DNA from: Drosophila persimilis
Taxonomy: Eukaryota; Arthropoda; Insecta; Diptera; Drosophilidae
Assembly (NCBI RefSeq): GCF_003286085.1
Contig: NW_020825335.1
Location: 1 to 64,000 of the forward strand
Reading direction: 5' to 3'
DNA length: 64,000 bases
Both the position numbers and the translations under genes were made by a program. Positions 21,324 to 31,870 of the stretch are shown piece by piece. Below the pieces are notes generated by a model. The model was not told the origin of the DNA and did not search any database. It saw only the letters and a program-made list of their open reading frames with translations. The stretch's first letter is position 1. Each line of letters starts with the position of its first letter.

Positions 21324-22905
21324 TGATCACCCCTGATCAAAACTTTTTACAACAATTTGACCATAATTTAATGGATAAAAAATTATTCCATAAGTTCTGA
21401 TATAAGGCATAAATCATATCGACCCCAAAAATGTTGAAAAATTATAAACATAAAAGATTTATTTAAACTATATAACTTAGTTAAAGAAATTAAATAACCT
21501 AATAACCCACCAAAAATACAAACAAATAATGTTAATAATTTTATTGATAAAGGTAGACAAATTATATAAGGATAAGGAAAAATTAATCAATTTAGTATTC
21601 TACCTCCAATAATTCTTATAATTAATAACCCTATTATACCGCGCAATATAATTCATCTTTCATCATTTAATATATTTAATTTACCACAATTTAAATCACC
21701 AGTTATTGAATAATAAATTAACCGAAAAGAATAACTAACAGTTAAACCTGTAGAAAAAAAGGAATAGAAAAAATGAAAATAAATTAATATTACTAATTAT
21801 AACAATTTCTAAAATTATATCTTTTGAATAAAATCCAGCTAAAAAAGGTATACCACATAAAGCTAAATTAGAAACATTAAAACAAGCAGAAGTTAATGGT
21901 ATATGAATTCTTAAGCCTCCTATTAAACGAATATCTTGAGAATTAATTTATATTATGAATAATAGCACCTGCACATATAAATAATAAAGCTTTAAATAAT
22001 GCATGAGTTAATAAATGAAATATAGGCTAACTTATAAAATCCTATAGAAAGAATTCTCATTATCAATCCTAATTGTCTAAGAGTTGACTAAAGCAATAAT
22101 TTTTTTTCAAATCAAATTCAAAATTAGCTCCTAAACCAGCCATAAATATAGTTAAACCAGATAATAATAATAATAATTGACCTAATCAAGAAGTTCTTAA
22201 TAAAATATTAAACCGAATTAAAAGATATACTCCAGCTGTAACCAAAGTAGAAGAATGAACTAGTGCAGAAACAGGAGTAGGAGCAGCTATAGCAGCTGGT
22301 AATCAAGATGAAAAAGGAATTTGAGCTCTTTTAGTTATAGCAGCTAACATAACTAAAAATCCAATTATTAATATTTCATAATCATTTTTTATAACTTCTA
22401 AATAAAAAATATAATTTCAACTCCCATAATTTAATATTCAAGCAATAGCTAATAATAAAGCTACATCTCCAATACGATTTGATAATGCTGTCAATATACC
22501 GGCATTATAAGATTTTACATTTTGAAAATAAATAACTAAACAATAAGAAACTAATCCTAAACCATCCCAACCTAATAAAATTCTAATTAAATTAGGACTA
22601 ATAATTAATATCATTATTGATAAAACAAATATCAAAACTAATATAATAAATCGATTAATATTTTCATCACTACTTATATATTCTTTTCTATAAAAAATAA
22701 CTAAAGAAGCAATTATTAAAACAAAAGATATAAATAATAAACTTATTCAATCAAATAATAAAGTTATAACAATTCTCAAAGAATTTAACGAAACTAATTC
22801 AAATTCAATAAAATAAACTATATTATTTAATAAAAAATATAAACTTAATAAAAAACAACTTAATCTAATAGAAATTAAATTTACAAATCTAATTCTACAA
22901 ATTGA
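21324..22905 (-). pseudogene. nd5: NADH dehydrogenase subunit 5 (nd5), 5' part, NUMT
   Basis: Minus-strand nd5 continues after the copia-like element; a clear stretch is L-G-W-D-G-L-G-L-V-S-Y-C-L-V-I near 22500-22640. Around 21945-22090 the spacing appears disturbed by several one- to four-base differences from what I would expect, so the frame is probably broken. The start near 22905 is approximate. Confidence 0.82.
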
Positions 22906-22918
22906 TAAATATTTCACG

Positions 22919-22983
22919 ATCTAAAATGAATTATTTCATATCACTAACACCACAAATTAGTATTTTTATTAAACTATTTAAAT
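22919..22983 (-). tRNA. trnH: mt tRNA-His (NUMT copy)
   Basis: The minus strand begins ATTTAAATAGTTTAATAAAA and has anticodon GTG in TTTGTGGTG; it lies between nd5 and nd4. Confidence 0.78.
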
Positions 22984-22985
22984 TT

Positions 22986-24324
22986 ATAATCACAATATAC
23001 ATGAATCTCTTCTTAAAATTAATAAATTTAAAGGTAATCAATGTAAAATTATTAATAAATATTCACGAATTTTACCCCCTCTAAAAGAATATACACCAGA
23101 AAATAATTTTCCATGTTGACTAAAAGAATATAAATATAAAGTATAAGCTGCTCTAAAAAATGATAAAAATGATAATATAATTATAGTTAATCATGATCAA
23201 GAAACAATTCTATTTAATAAAGAAATTTCTCCTAATAAATTTAAAGTAGGAGGAGCTGCTATATTAGCCGAACTCAATAAAAATCATCATAATGTTATAG
23301 CTGGTATAAAATTTAATAACCCCTTATTAATTAATAAACTTCGTCTACCTAACCGTTCATAAGAAACATTGGCTAAACAAAACAGCCCAGAAGAACAAAG
23401 TCCATGAGCAATTATTAATGTATATGAACCACATAAACCTCAATAAGTTATTGTTAAAAGACCAGCTAATACAATTCCTATATGAGCAACTGAGGAATAA
23501 GCAATTAAAGCTTTTAAATCAGTTTGTCGTAAACAAATTAATCTTACTAAAACACCACCCACTAAACTAATTCTAATTCAAATAAATCTATATTTTAAAT
23601 TTATTAATTGAAGAAACGAAATAACTCGCAACAAACCATAACCTCCTAATTTTAATATAATTCCAGCCAAAATTATAGAACCTGAAACAGGGGCTTCAAC
23701 ATGAGCTTTTGGCAATCATAAATGAACTAAAAATATAGGTATCTTTACTAAAAAAGCACACAATATACAAAAATATAATAAATCATAATTAAATATATAA
23801 TTATTTATTAAATAAAAATTTATTGAATTTACTTCATTTATAATGTAAAAAATACCGATTAATATAGGTAAAGAAACTAATAAAGTATAAAATAATAAAT
23901 AAACACCAGCTTGTAAACGTTCAGGTTGATAACCCCAACCTAAAATTAAAAATAAAGTCGGAATTAAACTTCTTTCAAAAAATAAATAAAATATAAATAA
24001 ATTTATTCTTCTAAATGTTAGAACTAATAATAACAATAATAAAATAACATTTAATAAAAATAAATTTTTATAATTATTATATTTATTAACACTTTCTCTA
24101 GCTAATAATATTAAAGAACAAATTCACAAACTTAACAAAATTAATCCGTAAGAAAGTATATCACTTCCTAAAAAATAAGAAATTTCAGATCAATAATTTA
24201 TAAAATTATTTATTACTAAAAAAATAAATCTAATAAAAAATAACAAAATTTGTACCATCCAGTACATATTATTAATAAAACAAATTGGAGATAAAAATAC
24301 TAAAAAAAATACTAACTTTAACAT
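22986..24324 (-). pseudogene. nd4: NADH dehydrogenase subunit 4 (nd4), NUMT, full length
   Basis: ATG at 24324 on the minus strand; the length of 1339 nt equals the Drosophila gene, so there is no net indel. The conserved segment with [10 protein letters not shown] and [12 protein letters not shown] is at about 23900-24000. It uses TGA for Trp. Relic. Confidence 0.87.
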
Positions 24325-24614
24325 TATATAATTCTAAAAGATTGAAAATAATCATTCCCATGAGTACGAATTATAGAAACTAAAATTGATAAGCCAAGAG
24401 CACCTTCACATACACTAAAAGTTAAAAATATTATTCTAAAATAAATTTCATAATTTAATAAATTTAAATAAATAAATAATATAAAAAATAATATTAAAAC
24501 AATAAATTCTAAACTTAATAATATAGAAAGTAAATGTTTTCGATTAGAAACAAAACAAAATAGACCAAAAATAAATAAAATTATAGGTAATCTTCAATAT
24601 AAAATTATAATCAT
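24318..24614 (-). pseudogene. nd4L: NADH dehydrogenase subunit 4L (nd4L), NUMT
   Basis: Minus-strand ATG at 24612-24614 directly before trnT; it overlaps the nd4 start by about 7 nt, as in insect mtDNA. The 3' limit is approximate. Confidence 0.8.
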
Positions 24615-24616
24615 TA

Positions 24617-24680
24617 GTTTTAATAGTTTAATAAAAACATTGGTCTTGTAAATCAAAAATAAGATATATTCTTTTAAAAC
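24617..24680 (+). tRNA. trnT: mt tRNA-Thr (NUMT copy)
   Basis: GTTTTAA pairs with TTAAAAC; the anticodon TGT lies in CTTGTAAAT. Confidence 0.85.
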
Positions 24681-24681
24681 T

Positions 24682-24748
24682 TCAAGAGAAAAGAAATTTC
24701 TTTTTCATTAATCCCCAAAATTAATATTTTAAATAAACTACCTCTTGA
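24682..24748 (-). tRNA. trnP: mt tRNA-Pro (NUMT copy)
   Basis: The minus-strand gene has anticodon TGG in TTTTGGGGAT; the acceptor TCAAGAG pairs with CTCTTGA on the plus strand. Confidence 0.83.
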
Positions 24749-24749
24749 T

Positions 24750-25274
24750 ATTATACAATTAATTCTATATTCATTAATTTTAACAACTTCAATTATTTTC
24801 TTAAATATAATTCATCCTTTAGCTATAGGATTAACTTTATTGATTCAAACAATTTTTATTTGTCTAATTTCAGGACTAATAACAAAAAGTTTCTGATATT
24901 CATATATTTTATTTTTAATTTTTTTAGGAGGAATATTGGTATTATTTATTTATGTAACATCATTAGCATCTAATGAAATATTTAATTTATCAATCAAATT
25001 AACTTTATTTTCAACGTCAATTTTATTTATTTTATTTTTTATAAGATTTTTAATTGATAAATCTTCTATTTCATTTTTTTTAATTAATAACGAAATAGAA
25101 TCAATTTTTAATTTTAATTCATATTTTTTAGAAAATTCTCTATCTTTAAATAAACTATATAATTTCCCAACAAATTTAATTACAATTTTATTAATAAATT
25201 ATTTATTAATTACATTAATTGTTGTAGTAAAAATTACTAAATTATTTAAAGGCCCTCTTCGTGTAATAAATTAA
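24750..25274 (+). pseudogene. nd6: NADH dehydrogenase subunit 6 (nd6), NUMT, full length
   Basis: ATT start, 525 nt to TAA at 25272-25274, matching the Drosophila length. The C-terminal part (from 24936) reads open with G-G-M-L-V-L-F-I-Y-V-T-S-L-A. No lesion noticed. Confidence 0.88.
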
Positions 25275-25281
25275 TTAATTA

Positions 25282-26419
25282 ATGAATAAACCTTTACGAA
25301 CTTCCCATCCATTATTTAAAATTGCTAATAACGCATTAGTAGATTTACCAGCTCCTATTAATATTTCAAGATGATGAAATTTTGGTTCATTATTAGGATT
25401 ATGTTTAATTATTCAAATTTTAACAGGATTATTTTTAGCAATACATTATACTGCTGACGTTAATATAGCTTTTTATAGAGTAAATCATATTTGTCGTGAT
25501 GTAAATTACGGATGATTATTACGAACTTTACACGCTAACGGAGCATCATTCTTTTTTATTTGTATTTATTTACATGTAGGACGAGGAATATATTATGGAT
25601 CTTATTTATTTACACCTACATGATTAGTAGGAGTAATTATTTTATTTTTAGTAATAGGAACAGCTTTTATAGGATATGTTTTACCTTGAGGACAAATATC
25701 TTTTTGAGGAGCTACTGTAATTACAAATTTATTATCTGCTGTACCTTACTTAGGTATTGATTTAGTACAATGAGTATGAGGAGGATTCGCTGTTGATAAC
25801 GCAACTTTAACTCGATTTTTTACTTTTCATTTTATTTTACCTTTTATTGTATTAGCAATAACAATAATTCATTTATTATTTTTACACCAAACAGGATCTA
25901 ATAATCCTATTGGTTTAAATTCTAATATTGATAAAATTCCTTTCCATCCTTATTTTACATTTAAGGATATTGTTGGTTTTATTGTAATAATTTTTTTATT
26001 AATTTCTCTTGTACTTATCAATCCTAATTTATTAGGAGATCCTGATAATTTCATTCCAGCTAATCCATTAGTTACACCAGCTCATATTCAACCCGAATGA
26101 TATTTTTTATTCGCTTACGCAATTTTACGTTCAATTCCAAATAAATTAGGTGGGGTAATTGCATTAGTATTATCAATTGCTATTTTAATAATTTTACCTT
26201 TTTCTAATTTAAGAAAATTCCGAGGAATTCAATTTTACCCTTTAAATCAAATTTTATTCTGAACTATACTAGTAACAGTAATTTTATTAACTTGAATTGG
26301 AGCCCGACCAGTTGAAGAACCTTATGTACTATTAGGACAAATTTTAACCGTAATTTATTTTTTTATACTATTTAATTAACCCCCTAGTTAGAAAATGATG
26401 AGATAATTTATTAAATTAA
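25282..26419 (+). pseudogene. cytb: Cytochrome b (cytb), NUMT, frameshifted near the 3' end
   Basis: ATG start M-N-K-P-L-R; the haem-binding helices and the P-E-W segment (coded CCCGAATGA at 26092-26100) are present. The gene measures 1138 nt to the expected TAA, one more than the Drosophila 1137. A seventh T in the run at 26358-26364 shifts the frame and stops translation at 26379, dropping the last ~13 codons. Confidence 0.88.
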
Positions 26420-26421
26420 TT

Positions 26422-26487
26422 AGTTAATGAGCTTGAATAAGCATATGTTTTGAAAACATAAGATAGAATTTAATTTTCTATTAACTT
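26422..26487 (+). tRNA. trnS2: mt tRNA-Ser(UCN) (NUMT copy)
   Basis: AGTTAAT pairs with ATTAACT; the anticodon TGA lies in TTTTGAAAA. The LOA LINE inserted just beyond it, and its target duplication covers the last bases. Confidence 0.86.
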
Positions 26488-26493
26488 TACTAA

Positions 26494-26623
26494 GGGCTGG
26501 CGAAAATCCTCTAGCTGAACCCTCCACGAGGGTGCCGGCTGGGCAATGGACACTGCATTACCCCGGACAAGGGTAATGCACTGTCGCTTGCTCTGTCCGG
26601 GGTAATGCAGTGTCTAGCTAAGG
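26494..26623 (+). ncRNA. HDV-like self-cleaving ribozyme at LINE 5' end (predicted fold)
   Basis: The nested double-pseudoknot pairings can be drawn. P1: GGCTGGC (26495-26501) with GCCGGCT (26534-26540). P2: CCTCTAGCT (26508-26516) with AGCTAAGG (26616-26623), one bulged C. P3: ACCC (26519-26522) with GGGT (26530-26533), loop TCCACGA. P4: a 20-21-bp perfect stem 26549-26569 with 26594-26614. P1 3' plus J1/4 reads GCCGGCTGGGCAA, the same as hepatitis delta ribozymes. C26614 is placed as the catalytic C of J4/2. Cleavage would fall at the element/target junction and release the LINE RNA from read-through transcripts. HDV-like ribozymes are known at the 5' ends of R2 and some other LINEs. The fold is mine; activity is untested. 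Confidence 0.78.
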
Positions 26624-26763
26624 CTATGGTCCGGCGTCTTCCCGATTCAAAGTCGGGGGAACCGAACCAGGGCCATGGCTAGAGGTGCCTGGCGGTCAGG
26701 CCTAAAACGCTAGGGGGTGGTCCCCCCGAAAAATATTAACCAGTATGGACCCTCGGGCCAACT

Positions 26764-28206
26764 ATGGAGTCGAAGAAGGAGAAAGCACGGGTTGGGATGT
26801 CAACCCAAACGTCGGTGGAAAGCGTGACTGCTACCACCGGCGGGCACAGGGAGGAGCAGTCCTCTCTGCGTGTCGCCAGCGGTCACACCTCAGACTTGGC
26901 GGGAGCAGGCCAGGTCAGTTGTAAAGCTACTGCCACAACAACAACAACAAAAACAACTCACTCCGTGCCCTGCAAGTTGAGCCGCACAGATGCCGTAGTC
27001 GATACAGACACGGATCTGGAGAGCGTGCTCTCTCTAAGCAGGACGGACGAAGAGAGCCTTCTCCGCTCGCCGGAACCAGGCACCAGCTCCCTGCGTAGGG
27101 AAGGGCCGAAGCGTTCCAAGGAGGGGATGAAGGCCAAAGCGCAATACAAAGCGGCCCTCAACATAAAAAGCCGGCTGCAAGGCAAAGCAGACATCTCCCA
27201 GGAGGAGAAGGTCAAGCTAGCCTGGGCCGAGCAGAGAGTAGAGGAGGGTCGGCTACACTATGCCCAGATGCCACAGATGAGGGCGTCGAATGGCGAATAT
27301 GCCAATAAGGTGGAGGAGATGATGGCCACCAAGAGGCAACGCTCGACTGAGAGTGCCATTAAGGACACTCCAGCGAGCAAGCGGCAACGCGGGCCCAGGA
27401 GTGCAGCCCCTCCACCGAAAGCGGCCAAGAAGCCGAAAGCGAAGGTCAGCGAGGTGACCAAACGACACCTGATCGTGGCACTCATTGACCGCAGCGAAGA
27501 AAACGGCAAGATGTCAGCGGCACAGTGGAAGCTGGTGCACGCGCGTCTTGTCGACGCACTCTTTGCACAGATGGAGGAAGACCCCGCGGCCCCAATGCCC
27601 ACGTTCGATGGTGCTGGGTGGCTAAATGGGGTTAAGATCCTGAAGTGCAATGATGACCCAACCCTAAGGTGGCTGACGCGTACGGTCTGCCAACTGGAGG
27701 CGATGTGGGAGGGGGCCAAGCTGGAGGTTGTGGACCGGGAGCTTATCCCGTCCAAGCCTAAGGCGAAGGTACTCTTCCCCATCACGATCCAGGGGGACCG
27801 AGCGCTGAAGCTCCTTCAGCGGCAAAACGCGGACGTGCCAACGGTCGATTGGAGGATTCTACACATTGGTAGCCCACTACCCAACGAGGGGGGCCAGTGT
27901 GTGATCCTCCAAATAAACAAGGAAGCAGAGGATCTGCTATACCCCAAGTTCGGGAAGATGGCGTGGGGCATGGGTAGCGTCTACCTGCGCCTCAAAAAGC
28001 GCCACCCTGAGGACAAGGACGCGCATACCCTGCAGGCAGGCGAGGTGGAAAAGGACCTAGGTCTCGAGTCCATCGTGGAGGCCGCCCAGGGTCTTGCGCT
28101 TGAGGATGAAGAAGAGGAAGACGGTGACCTGACGCTGGTAGTCAACCCGTCAGGTGCAAGCGAGCCAGCCACCCATGCTGAGTGTGCTGCAGCTCAACTT
28201 GCATAA
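26764..28206 (+). CDS. LOA LINE ORF1 protein (480 aa)
   Basis: The N-terminal half is low-complexity and charged (Thr-rich run near residues 58-66, Lys/Arg-rich nuclear-localisation-like stretches near 195-230). The C-terminal half (about residues 230-420) is a conserved domain also found in the second LOA element here (59381-60727): both share L-I-x-x-L-x-D-R/K followed by S-x-x-Q-W-K. It resembles the DUF4780-type domain of LOA ORF1 proteins and probably binds RNA. No CCHC knuckles are seen. It overlaps ORF2 by 53 nt in another frame. First ATG after a ~270-bp leader. Confidence 0.85.
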   Translation: MESKKEKARVGMSTQTSVESVTATTGGHREEQSSLRVASGHTSDLAGAGQVSCKATATTTTTKTTHSVPCKLSRTDAVVDTDTDLESVLSLSRTDEESLLRSPEPGTSSLRREGPKRSKEGMKAKAQYKAALNIKSRLQGKADISQEEKVKLAWAEQRVEEGRLHYAQMPQMRASNGEYANKVEEMMATKRQRSTESAIKDTPASKRQRGPRSAAPPPKAAKKPKAKVSEVTKRHLIVALIDRSEENGKMSAAQWKLVHARLVDALFAQMEEDPAAPMPTFDGAGWLNGVKILKCNDDPTLRWLTRTVCQLEAMWEGAKLEVVDRELIPSKPKAKVLFPITIQGDRALKLLQRQNADVPTVDWRILHIGSPLPNEGGQCVILQINKEAEDLLYPKFGKMAWGMGSVYLRLKKRHPEDKDAHTLQAGEVEKDLGLESIVEAAQGLALEDEEEEDGDLTLVVNPSGASEPATHAECAAAQLA

Positions 28207-31200
28207 AAGCAAGGTAGCGTCGGCGGAGCTCCTCATCGCCATGGAGCAAGGGCTCGCCGACATAGCTCTAGTCCAGGAGCCCTGGATTGCGACAGGCAAT
28301 TCAGTGGCCGGACTAAAGTCCTCAAATCATAACCTGTTCTACTCAACATCGGTAAGCAGGAGCAGAACCGTCGTACTCGTACGAAAGGGAATCCATGCTT
28401 ACCTTATGTCTCATTACAGCACGGATGACCTGACGGTTGTGATGCTGGAAAGTGAGGAAAAGCGCCTTCTGGTGGCTTCCTGCTACATGGCTCACGACAG
28501 ACCCGCACCACCCGACGAACTCAGGAGCCTGGTGACAGAAGCCGGCACCAAAAACTATCAACTCGTCATCGGAACGGACGCCAACGCCCACCATAATGTG
28601 TGGGGAAGCACCGACATCAATGACAGAGGTGAGTCACTCTTAGACTTTATACTAGCAACTAATCTATATGTAGCAAACGTTGGGGAGGAGCACACCTTCG
28701 TAGGTCCGACCTCATCTAACGTGCTAGACCTAACACTTGCAATGGGAAACAGTACTACGGTATCTAGCTGGAGGGTCCTCGATAGACCATCCTTCTCAGA
28801 CCATAAGTACATTCAGTTCAAGTGCGAATTCAAACACCCTTCGAAGACAACAGTCTACAGAAACCCCCGGAACACAAACTGGGCAAAGTTTAAAAAGACA
28901 GTTACTTCGAAGCTCGCGAATCCGGGCTCAGTGAAATCCGCGGAGGATATAGAGAAGTCCCTAAAGACCCTATCCAACGAGCTACTGAACGCCTACCATG
29001 CATCGTGCAAACCCTCGAGAACGAAGAGGAGGTCCAAGCCACTCTGGTGGAACCGAGATCTCTCTCTCCAAAGGAACAACCTCAAGGAATTCTTCAAGAT
29101 CGCCAAACAAGCGAACGAGGAGATTGTCAATGAGGAATATAAAATCCTACTTAGGAGCTACAAGAAGGAAATACGTAAGGCACAAAGGAACTCGTGGAGA
29201 AACTTCTGCTCCAACATCGAGAAAGTGCCCGAAACCGCCAGGCTTCGGAAGCTGCTTTCAAAGCAGCCCACAGTACAGAGCCAACTAAAACTAGACACCG
29301 GACAGTGGACAGAGGGCAGCAAAGAAGCCCTAACAGCACTAATGGAGGCGCACTTCCCTGGATGCACCGAGGTCACTGACGCCAAGGAGCATCAGGACCT
29401 AGCAACCGAGGAACACCACCCTCCAATAGGTCTGTTAACCACTAAGAGAATACACTGGGCCATAGACTCCTTCGCGGGCATAAAAGCACCAGGACTGGAC
29501 GGGATATTCCCAGCCATGATGCAGTTGACCAAAGAGGTTATCACCCCATGGCTCCTCGCAATATACTCAGCATGCCTAAGTACAGGCTATATCCCCATCC
29601 AATGGAGAACCTCGAGAGTTGTCTTCCTCCCTAAGGCAGGAAAGTGCAGCCACGTGAGTCCCAAGGACTACAGACCGATAAGCCTTACCTCCTTTATACT
29701 AAAAACACTAGAAAAGCTGTTGGATTTGCACATCAGGAATGAGGTAGAGGGACTGATGTCAACAAACCAACACGCCTACACTAAAGGGAAATCAGTGGAG
29801 ACGGCACTACACTCGCTAGTAGCCACCATCGAGAGCGCCCTTCACAACAAAAAGTATGCTTTGGGAGCATTTGTGGACATCTCAGGAGCATTCAACAACG
29901 TGGCCACAACCGCAATAACAAGTCGCCTAGAAGCGAATAACATACACCCTGCAATCAACGTCTGGATCAAAAACCTCCTAAGTTGCAGACGGGTGCAATC
30001 GGAGTGGGGCACTGCTTCCATGGTAAAGGGGGCACACAGAGGCACACCTCAGGGTGGAGTCCTGTCGCCACTACTGTGGAATCTGGTGGTCGACGACCTC
30101 ATCAAGAGATTTGAAAGGAAGGCCCCAAAGATAACAGCTTATGCAGATGACATAAGCATACTTATTACGGGTGTATGTCCATCGACCCTCAGCTCCTTAA
30201 TGGAACGTACACTCAGGGAGATACGTGAGTGGGCGGAAGAGGTAGGACTCAGTATCAACGCGGACAAGACGGACCTCATCCTCTTTACCAAGAGGTACAA
30301 GGTACCGATATGGACCCCCCCGAAAATTGACCAAACTAGGCTGACCCCAAAATCACAGGTGAAATACCTAGGCACAGTACTGGACAGCAAGCTGGCATGG
30401 AGGCCCAATGTAGTGGAAAGGGTGAAGAAGGCTACCATTGCGCTTTACGCATCCAAGAAGATGCTCAGCAGCACATGGGGCCTGTCACCTGCTCTAATGC
30501 ACTGGATCTACATCTCGGTGGTGCGACCAACTCTGCTGTATGGAGCCTTAGTGTGGTGGCAGGCTACTGAAAAGAAGACATACCATAAGCTTATGGAGAA
30601 GACTCAGCGACAGGCTCTGCTCTGTATTACAGGGGCGCTGAGGTCAACCCCAACAAAAGCACTCGAAACCATACTCGGAATCGACCCCCTGGACATTCAA
30701 GCTCGCCTGATTGCGGGAAAGGCAGCACAACGCCTCATAGCATCAGGAAATCTATCGCCACAAGGATACGGGCATAGTTCAATCGGCAGGGAAATGACCA
30801 GATCAACTGACTATATGACCCCCCAAACTTGCCTTGACGTCAAAACAACCACATCTCTGGGACCTGAAGACTGGAAGATTGGAAGGGACCAAACTGAGCA
30901 CCTCAATATATACACAGACGGCTCCAAGATGGACGGAGGAGTAGGAGCGGGCCTATACTGCACAGACCCCGAGATAAGGCTGTCGTATAAGCTACCCGAC
31001 CCATGCAGCATATTCCAGGCAGAAGTTTTTGCCATCGGGAAAGCAGCGGAGGTCGCTCTCCTCACAGAACGAGCACACGATGCGGTCAACCTATTCGTCG
31101 ACAGCCAAGCGGCGATAAGATCCATGCAGTCGTCCGTGGTCAGTTCCAGAAGTGTCTTGGCGAGCAGGGAGGCATTAGACATCCTAAGCACGACAAAGAC

Positions 31201-31759
31201 AGTGCGGATCTATTGGGTTCCCAGCCACCAGGGCATCGAAGGAAACGAAGCGGCGGACGTACTAGCTAAGGAGGGCGTCGGGCTGGAGAATAGGAGAACC
31301 GAGAACGTGCCTGTCTCCCTCAGAACGCTGCAAGGCGATCTAGAGAAGCAGGCTAGAGCACAGACTGATAGCAGGTGGAGGAGTACCACCACCTGCAGAA
31401 CCTCGAAGATAATGTGCAAGGAGCGCAACGAAAAACTTAGCCACTACCTACTGCACCTACCACGAAAGGACTGCAGACTGATGGTGGGAATACTAACAGG
31501 TCACTGTCTGGCTGCTGCACATGCAGCAAAGCTAGGCATCACCAACAGAGACAGTTGCAGGAAATGTGAGGAACCTGGGGCTATCGAAACCCTGGAACAT
31601 CTCATCTGCAACTGTCCGGCTCTCTCAAGGGCAAGGAGGAGATACCTGGGCGCCCCAGTGTTGGCATCACTGGAAGATGCCTCCAAAAGGACGCCTCAGG
31701 AACTGCTGGCCTATGCTAAAAACACCTCGATTCTCGGGGACTTTTTAAAACCACATTAA
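28154..31759 (+). CDS. LOA LINE ORF2: endonuclease, reverse transcriptase, RNase H (intact)
   Basis: The apurinic-type endonuclease occupies about residues 1-225 (Q-L-N-L-H, Q-E-P-W, D-A-N-A-H-H, S-D-H-K). RT spans about 440-720 with D-Y-R-P-I-S-L, G-T-P-Q-G-G-V-L-S-P and A-Y-A-D-D near residue 663. RNase H spans about 915-1045 (Y-T-D-G-S, Q-A-E-V, D-S-Q-A-A-I, S-H-Q-G-I-E-G-N-E). A C-terminal CCHC-like cluster follows near 1135-1160. The true start is probably the second Met (M-L-S-V-L-Q-L-N, 28175), from which the endonuclease begins. It nicks the target and copies the LINE RNA in place. No stop or frameshift. Confidence 0.94.
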   Translation: MQASQPPMLSVLQLNLHKSKVASAELLIAMEQGLADIALVQEPWIATGNSVAGLKSSNHNLFYSTSVSRSRTVVLVRKGIHAYLMSHYSTDDLTVVMLESEEKRLLVASCYMAHDRPAPPDELRSLVTEAGTKNYQLVIGTDANAHHNVWGSTDINDRGESLLDFILATNLYVANVGEEHTFVGPTSSNVLDLTLAMGNSTTVSSWRVLDRPSFSDHKYIQFKCEFKHPSKTTVYRNPRNTNWAKFKKTVTSKLANPGSVKSAEDIEKSLKTLSNELLNAYHASCKPSRTKRRSKPLWWNRDLSLQRNNLKEFFKIAKQANEEIVNEEYKILLRSYKKEIRKAQRNSWRNFCSNIEKVPETARLRKLLSKQPTVQSQLKLDTGQWTEGSKEALTALMEAHFPGCTEVTDAKEHQDLATEEHHPPIGLLTTKRIHWAIDSFAGIKAPGLDGIFPAMMQLTKEVITPWLLAIYSACLSTGYIPIQWRTSRVVFLPKAGKCSHVSPKDYRPISLTSFILKTLEKLLDLHIRNEVEGLMSTNQHAYTKGKSVETALHSLVATIESALHNKKYALGAFVDISGAFNNVATTAITSRLEANNIHPAINVWIKNLLSCRRVQSEWGTASMVKGAHRGTPQGGVLSPLLWNLVVDDLIKRFERKAPKITAYADDISILITGVCPSTLSSLMERTLREIREWAEEVGLSINADKTDLILFTKRYKVPIWTPPKIDQTRLTPKSQVKYLGTVLDSKLAWRPNVVERVKKATIALYASKKMLSSTWGLSPALMHWIYISVVRPTLLYGALVWWQATEKKTYHKLMEKTQRQALLCITGALRSTPTKALETILGIDPLDIQARLIAGKAAQRLIASGNLSPQGYGHSSIGREMTRSTDYMTPQTCLDVKTTTSLGPEDWKIGRDQTEHLNIYTDGSKMDGGVGAGLYCTDPEIRLSYKLPDPCSIFQAEVFAIGKAAEVALLTERAHDAVNLFVDSQAAIRSMQSSVVSSRSVLASREALDILSTTKTVRIYWVPSHQGIEGNEAADVLAKEGVGLENRRTENVPVSLRTLQGDLEKQARAQTDSRWRSTTTCRTSKIMCKERNEKLSHYLLHLPRKDCRLMVGILTGHCLAAAHAAKLGITNRDSCRKCEEPGAIETLEHLICNCPALSRARRRYLGAPVLASLEDASKRTPQELLAYAKNTSILGDFLKPH

Positions 31760-31858
31760 CACGCGACGGTTCATACACCCCCCCATCCGGATAACTAAGG
31801 GCCATATTGGCCTATGCGCGGCCCCGCTGAGGGCCGTCCGGGTTAACCTAACCTAACC
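31760..31858 (+). other. 3' UTR of LOA LINE with TAACC-repeat tail
   Basis: Short GC-rich 3' UTR ending GGTTAACCTAACCTAACC before the target duplication. There is no poly(A) tail; the end is about three TAACC units. Confidence 0.8.
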
Positions 31859-31870
31859 TAACTTTACTAA

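Larger units (their letters stand above)
26494..31858 (+). mobile_element. LOA-clade non-LTR retrotransposon (LINE), full length
   Basis: A 5.36-kb element with a 12-bp target duplication TAACTTTACTAA (26482-26493 and 31859-31870), a structured 5' UTR (HDV-like ribozyme), two overlapping intact ORFs, and a short 3' UTR ending in TAACC repeats instead of poly(A). ORF2 has an RNase H domain and ORF1 has the LOA-type conserved domain, which together point to the LOA clade (LOA, Bilbo, Trim, Baggins). Full length with both frames open, so it is a recent and possibly active insertion. Confidence 0.92.
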
